A stretch of 64,000 nucleotides of DNA, taken from the NCBI GenBank assembly GCA_033977485.1, contig CM066982.1, positions 34,450,218-34,514,217 on the forward strand, in the 5' to 3' direction. A program made the translations under genes and the position numbers. Below, piece after piece: positions 59,243-64,000 of the stretch; position 1 is the stretch's first letter, and every line of letters begins with the position of its first letter. This DNA is from Hydrangea macrophylla. Taxonomy: Eukaryota; Streptophyta; Magnoliopsida; Cornales; Hydrangeaceae. The notes under the pieces were generated by a model, which saw nothing but the letters and a program-made list of their open reading frames with translations, made no database searches and was not told the origin of the DNA.

Positions 59243-59578
59243 GTTTCTGGGAGAAACCTATTTCTGGGTATAGTTTTCTATTGTGTTAGTTTTTAAGCTT
59301 TGTTTTGTTGTACCTCAATTTTTTCAATATGATGCCTTATTATACGTGTAACAGAGGTTGAATGTTAGTACTTGGATATATTAGTGGACTTATGCATGTA
59401 CTTTATGCATTGAACTTATGGGACATGCTTTGATAGTTGTACCTTAAACCAAATATGAACTATACAGTTTATATAAGTAGCCAAAAAAGTGTTAACATGT
59501 TAAATGAGGTATTTGATTAGTACCTCGAGGTTAAAGTGTTGTACATTGCATGAAAGCAAAAAGATCCTTAACCTGTCC

Positions 59579-59912
59579 CAGAAACCAATTTGTGGGAGAA
59601 ACTAATTTGTGCTAGAAAATTATTCATACAAAAAATCAATTTATGGGAGAAACCAATTTGTGATAGAAAATAATTCGTACCAGAAACCAATTTGTGGGAG
59701 AAACTAATTTGTGCTAGAAACCAATTCTTACCAGAAACCAATTTGTGGGAGAAACCAATTTGTGCTATAGACCAATTCGTACTAGAAGCCAATTTGTGCT
59801 AAAAACCAATTTGCACCAGAAACCAATTTGTGGAATAAACCAATTTGTGCTAGAAACCAATTTTATCCCAGGAAACCAATTAGTGGGAGAAACCAATTTG
59901 TGGGCACCATTC
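59579..59912. repeat. 17-bp minisatellite (GAAACCAATTTGTG...)
   Basis: About 19 copies of a 16-18-bp unit alternate between ..GGGA and ..GCTA endings. A repetitive minus-strand open frame across it is an artefact. Confidence 0.88.
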
Positions 59913-60243
59913 TAGAAAAGCTTCCTAAATGAATGGTCCTAGCAATGATCTGAAGGTTAATGTTTATTCTGATCTCGTAAGTATAATATGACGTAAAACA
60001 GAATGAAAAAGGTATAAGCATAACTTGATAGTTGTAATCAGAAGTCGTATAAGGAACCAAATTTCATAATAAGTAACTCGTATATGGTCGGGTAACGTTG
60101 AAAGTCAGTTATGCTATGTCGATATTAGCTTATGCTAGAAATGAGAGTCGGTTTGGGTAAACTAGGCTGCATAGGCCAGGTTAGTGAGGGAAGGGTATAG
60201 GTATTAGGTTAGCGGCCACGAAGGCCTAGTGTGATGATGTGAT

Positions 60244-60595
60244 AGTATGGTGAGTTGGGGCTCTATGTCAGACTCTGTGTTGTGAGTTGGGATTCCGTGT
60301 CAGACTCAGTGTTGTGAGTTGGGACTCTATGTCAGACTCAGTGTTGTGAGTTGGGACTCCGTGTTAGAATTAGTGCTGTAAGTTGGGACTCCGTGTCAGA
60401 CTCAATGTTGTGAGTTGGGATTCTGTGTCAGACTCAGTGTTGTGAGTTAGGACTCTGTGTCAAACTCAGTGCTATGAGTTAGGACTTTATGTCAGACTCA
60501 ATTTTACGAGTTGGGACTCTGTGACAGACTCAGTTTTGTGAGTTGGGACTCCGTGTTAGACTCAGTGTTGCGTGTTGGGACTCTGTGTTAGACTT
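60244..60595. repeat. 32-bp minisatellite, about 11 units
   Basis: Unit of the type GTGTTGTGAGTTGGGACTCC + GTGTCAGACTCA, contiguous without spacers. Confidence 0.92.
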
Positions 60596-60904
60596 TGGAA
60601 ATGGATGGTAAGGGAGGGTAGTGATGTTAAGGATGTCAAGGTGAGTCAAGCCAATTGTTCGCATTGTTTTCGAATACTTAGTTAGGCAAGTTAGAAGTAT
60701 GATTTTCGTAAAGGATGCATAGATTTTGGTAAAAGACGTACTAAAAGAAATAATCATATTTTGCTTGGGTGTGCCTATATAAATTCTAATGATCTTACAG
60801 GTGGAGGCACATTACCATGAGAACACACTTAGACTCATTCATCAGGAGGCGGTTGATATGATTCAGGACTGCCATAACTTCAGAGTCATTACTTTCTGAG
60901 TGGA

Positions 60905-61375
60905 GTTGACACCTCCATCATTGCCCATAGGACCACCTCTCCTTATACCACTACCCCACCGGAGGAGTCAATAGCTGACACACCTATAGTTGTAGAGCCA
61001 GTCATCGAGTCTGCTGGTGAGGATGAGTCCGATAATGATGATGAGGATGATGAGACGGAGGATGATGAGCCAGAGATGGATATAGAGGACGGGTTTGATG
61101 AGGAGGATCTAGTAGAGGATGTTGATCTAGCATAAGATGTTGGCCAAGCAGAGGATGTGGGTGAGGAGCCACACAAGGGAGATATAGCTACAGAGGATCC
61201 AATAGAGGATGTCTATAAGGAGGATCTGGTAGAGGATGCGGAGGAGGAGGGAGCGATGGTAATCATGGAGGATGGAGGGCCAGAGGTTGAGGATGAATTT
61301 GAGGATGTAGTGTTAGAGCCTTTGGAGGAGTATAACGATGAAATGCTTGATGAGTTTGACCCGTACTTGGACTAG
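60905..61375 (+). pseudogene. Acidic ORF with one stop (second copy of acidic family)
   Basis: Frame with PYTTTPPEESIADTPIVVEP, then Asp/Glu-rich (DNDDEDDETEDDEPEMD), one TAA at 61133-61135, then DVGEEPHKGD and ending DEFDPYLD at 61375. No known domain. Comparable composition and position to 53313-53693. The next element's LTR starts 44 bp later. Confidence 0.5.
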
Positions 61376-61419
61376 GTTCCACATGAGGAGATTCCGATTC
61401 AATATGATGCACCACTATA

Positions 61420-64000
61420 TGTAGACACCCCAATTTTGACCGGCCGTCGAATTTAGGAGAGCGTCACCTCCACGTCCAATGATGACAATGACCGAAAAAT
61501 TCGAAGTATTCCAAGCTCTTCAGAGAATTCTCCAAAACGCGATAAAATTTCACAGAAAGACGGAAATACCAGGTATTTAGGAGAATTCAGGTATAAAACA
61601 CAACTTTTGGAAAAGATATTCAAAAATAATTTGTTTCAAAAAGAGAAAAGACCTAAAAGGGGAATTTTAGTCAAAACCGGCACACGGCGGGCTTCCGCGG
61701 CACTCGGTGACTGCCGCACAGCAGTCACAGAGTGCCGTGCCGGCACTTGCCAAGTGCCGCCGCAGGTTTCTGACTGTCGTCTGCTTCTAAAGTCTGTATT
61801 CTGCAGAACAATACGTATGCGCATGCAAATAAGAACAAAAACTGATAAAGTAAGACTGACAAAGTTGCGGCAATCCATTAATTGCCGCGGCATTTGGTGA
61901 ATGCCGCGCGGCAATCATGAAGTGCCGTAACGGCATTTGATGAATGCCACGGCGGCAGTCACGGACTGCCGCTTCAGTGTCTGGACTGCCGCGCTGGACA
62001 GCAGTCTGCATAATTTCAGAAAGTACACATTGCACCAACTAATGAGGGAATTACACCTGTTTTTTACTCCGAAATTCACCAAAAATACCTGGTAATTTTG
62101 CTTATAAAAGAAGAGGTATCTTCATGGAGAAAGAGAGATCAAAAAAAAAAGAACACCAAGAGATATTGAGAGAGAACATATACTTCCATTCCACCAACAT
62201 TCTTTTAGAGAGAAAAAGAGAGTGTTTAGAGAATTAGAGAAGAGCTTGGAAGATCTTCAAAGAAAACTTTGAGGATAATTTGGAGGTGATCCTCTAACCA
62301 TAGATTATTAGCTTATCCTTTCTTCTCATCTCTAGCCTTAAAATCTTTCATTATTTTCTTTGTTTATCAAGTAAATTTAGGAGCTTCTTTTGTTTCCATG
62401 TTACTTTCTTCCATTTTATTGTTTGCTTTCTTCTCTTGAAGGTCTTGGAGATCTTCAATATCTCTTTTGACCTCTAGAGCATGATTTTTGAACCCTATGT
62501 AGGCTTGTGCCTCACATAGGAGTCAAAGTTTAATTAACACTTCATAAGAGGATCCAAGTCCACACTCATGATTTGGGTCTTCTAAACTTGGTGTCTTGAG
62601 GAATCCTTTCAATATTCCTTTAAGACTCATGAGTCATGGTCATGTCCCCCCTCTCCAATGACCATTAAATGGTAGGAGAATGTAGTTTTGAAGTCTAAAC
62701 CCATCTCCATGGTTTAGATTTCCCTATCTTATAGATTTCATGAAGTCTATCCATATTTCATTTGAAATCTATGAAGAATAAAGGTTTGTAGTCTCCCATG
62801 GCCATCAAATGGTAGGAGAAATGGTTTGGTTCAACTCAACTTCATAGTTTAATAGTTGGAGTTACCAAATAAAAGTTGAACTAGCAAAATAAAAACAGTG
62901 AATCCACAAACTGTTTTTGATCAAAGATTTTTAGTTCGAAATCTAACCGTTGAAATTAAGTGAAACCAACGGGAAAGTGTCAATAACACATTGTTCTACC
63001 ACTGTAATTTTTTTTTCGAGGTGGTTTCATGTTTAGAATGGTTTGATCATGGTTTTTGTGAAGCAACAATAATCTGTCCAGAATTTCAGAATAGTTTCAG
63101 AACAGCAACACTCTTTTGAAATAATTAAATCAGAGTTCTAACAAAGTATCTATGACCCAAAATAATTTTTTTCAAGTAGATTAATGTGTTAGGAAGTCAC
63201 CCTAAAAAGAACAAAGCAATTCTGATTTTTTTACTAGTTTTAATAAATCGTGCAAGAATTCTGGACAGGAGATTGTAAGATGCTGAGTGATGTCTAGTGT
63301 TTTCCATATTCCCGGAGATCTAACCGTTGAAAGCTTGATTTTCTTTTTGATTTGGAAACTAGACTCACAGAGGCATTCTGTGTCCAAAATTCATCAACAT
63401 CAAACCATAAGAGACGTGTTTTTTATTTCTTTTAAGTTCTGGTCTGCTCTCTGCAATTTTCAGAGTTTTTATGACACATTTGACTTACTTTGTAAATAAG
63501 GGCCTAAATGACTTTCTTATGATCTAAGGCTTAAACCATCTTAAACCATGCTTTAATAATGATTAGTTGAGCTTGAATTCAAGGTTTAAAAGTATCTCAT
63601 AATTTATCATTGTCCATGTACATATTTATCTATATGATTCGACATTTGTAATTAAGATTTATTTGCTTTGGATTTAATTACATTAGATAGATTTAAGCTA
63701 GAAATTTAGGATTGTCATTTTGTTATGCATATCGTGTGGACTAACCCTTTGTTTTGTAGCGCTATTAAGGTACGATTCCTAGAACTCCTCTTTAGTTTAT
63801 CTTAATTTCTTGTTTTTTTTTTCTTTATTTGATTTTTTCGACTTAATGCGCGACACCTTAGAATTAGGTTTTGCCTTATGTGTATATATGATTAGAGACT
63901 CTTTTTAGGATTTTCTTTTATTCGCATGCATTGCACGTTTATTATCGCTGCTGGATCCCGGGTAAGTTCACTTGTTCCCTATTGCATATCATATCGCTTG
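61420..64000 (+). repeat. Start of a long LTR, Ogre/Tat-type, runs past the window end
   Basis: TGTAGACACCCCAATTTTGACC resembles Tat/Ogre LTR starts (family knowledge, from memory). A GC-rich inverted-repeat block lies at 61675-62000, TATAAAAG at 62103-62110, then more than 1.8 kb without coding, consistent with very long Ogre LTRs. No PBS within the window, so the end is unseen. Orientation follows from the TATA box. Confidence 0.55.
61675..62110 (+). promoter_or_regulatory. LTR promoter: GCGGCA/TGCCGC inverted-repeat block and TATA
   Basis: At least six ~20-bp imperfect palindromes, for example GCGGCATTTGGTGAATGCCGC-type units, lie in two groups (61685-61760 and 61868-61985). TATAAAAG follows about 110 bp downstream. 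Similar GC-rich phrases precede the Tat2 antisense ORF at 36965-37065. Confidence 0.55.

Larger units (their letters stand above)
59243..60900. other. Non-coding, minisatellite-rich stretch
   Basis: Unrelated to the missing D LTR end. Contains two tandem arrays listed separately. Likely the interior or LTR part of another decayed element, since an acidic ORF like that of element D follows. Confidence 0.5.

Noticed and set aside
59568..59792. Minus-strand frame with repeated SHKLVSG peptides
   Set aside because: Produced by the 17-bp minisatellite; no start context or homology.
60244..60595. CRISPR-like regular repeats
   Set aside because: Units are contiguous with no unique spacers, and this is plant nuclear DNA; a minisatellite.

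Overview
The window is plant nuclear DNA, almost certainly from a eudicot with a retrotransposon-rich genome. It carries one recognisable host gene and at least six LTR-retrotransposon copies, several nested in one another. Evidence: long LTRs with TG..CA ends, tRNA-Asp and tRNA-iMet primer binding sites, Angela-type Copia and Tat/Athila-type Gypsy proteins, MITEs with target-site duplications (TSDs), and a spliced R3H-SUZ gene with GT-AG introns. No rRNA, tRNA gene or CRISPR array was seen.

Layout. (1) <1-24,025: a decayed Tat-lineage Gypsy element ('Tat1'), plus strand. An Angela-type Copia element (<1-6,271) sits in its RT. A non-autonomous Athila-like element (7,920-16,431, minus strand, TSD CTCAC, intact 897-residue Gag-protease, no RT or integrase) sits in its archaeal-type RNase H. 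A solo LTR of the Angela-type family (21,422-22,917, TSD ATTGT) sits at its PPT/3'-LTR border. Downstream of pol, Tat1 carries an antisense gene with its own promoter and two short introns, encoding a plant-mobile-domain (PMD) protein, now broken. (2) 24,026-33,720: host island. A five-exon minus-strand gene encodes a 483-residue R3H/SUZ nucleic-acid-binding protein; a 161-bp MITE lies downstream. (3) 33,750-36,900: MITEs, a 1.1-kb MULE-like element with long TIRs, and microsatellites. (4) About 37,060-42,971: a second, older Tat/Ogre-type element ('Tat2', minus strand), again with an antisense plant-specific ORF downstream of pol. (5) 42,972-about 48,500: a decayed second Copia element, minus strand. 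(6) 49,288-59,242: a partial LTR and a non-autonomous element ('element D') with 2.5-3.2-kb LTRs, an iMet PBS and a decayed interior with up to six zinc knuckles but no pol. (7) 59,243-61,419: minisatellites and an acidic ORF. (8) 61,420-64,000: start of a long Ogre/Tat-type LTR that leaves the window.

The most interesting signals are these. Five different LTR families here each carry a cluster of short, family-specific palindromes just upstream of the LTR TATA box. Two Tat elements independently carry an antisense plant-type gene in the same position. Two elements (Athila-like and D) look like Gag-only parasites that would need another element's pol.
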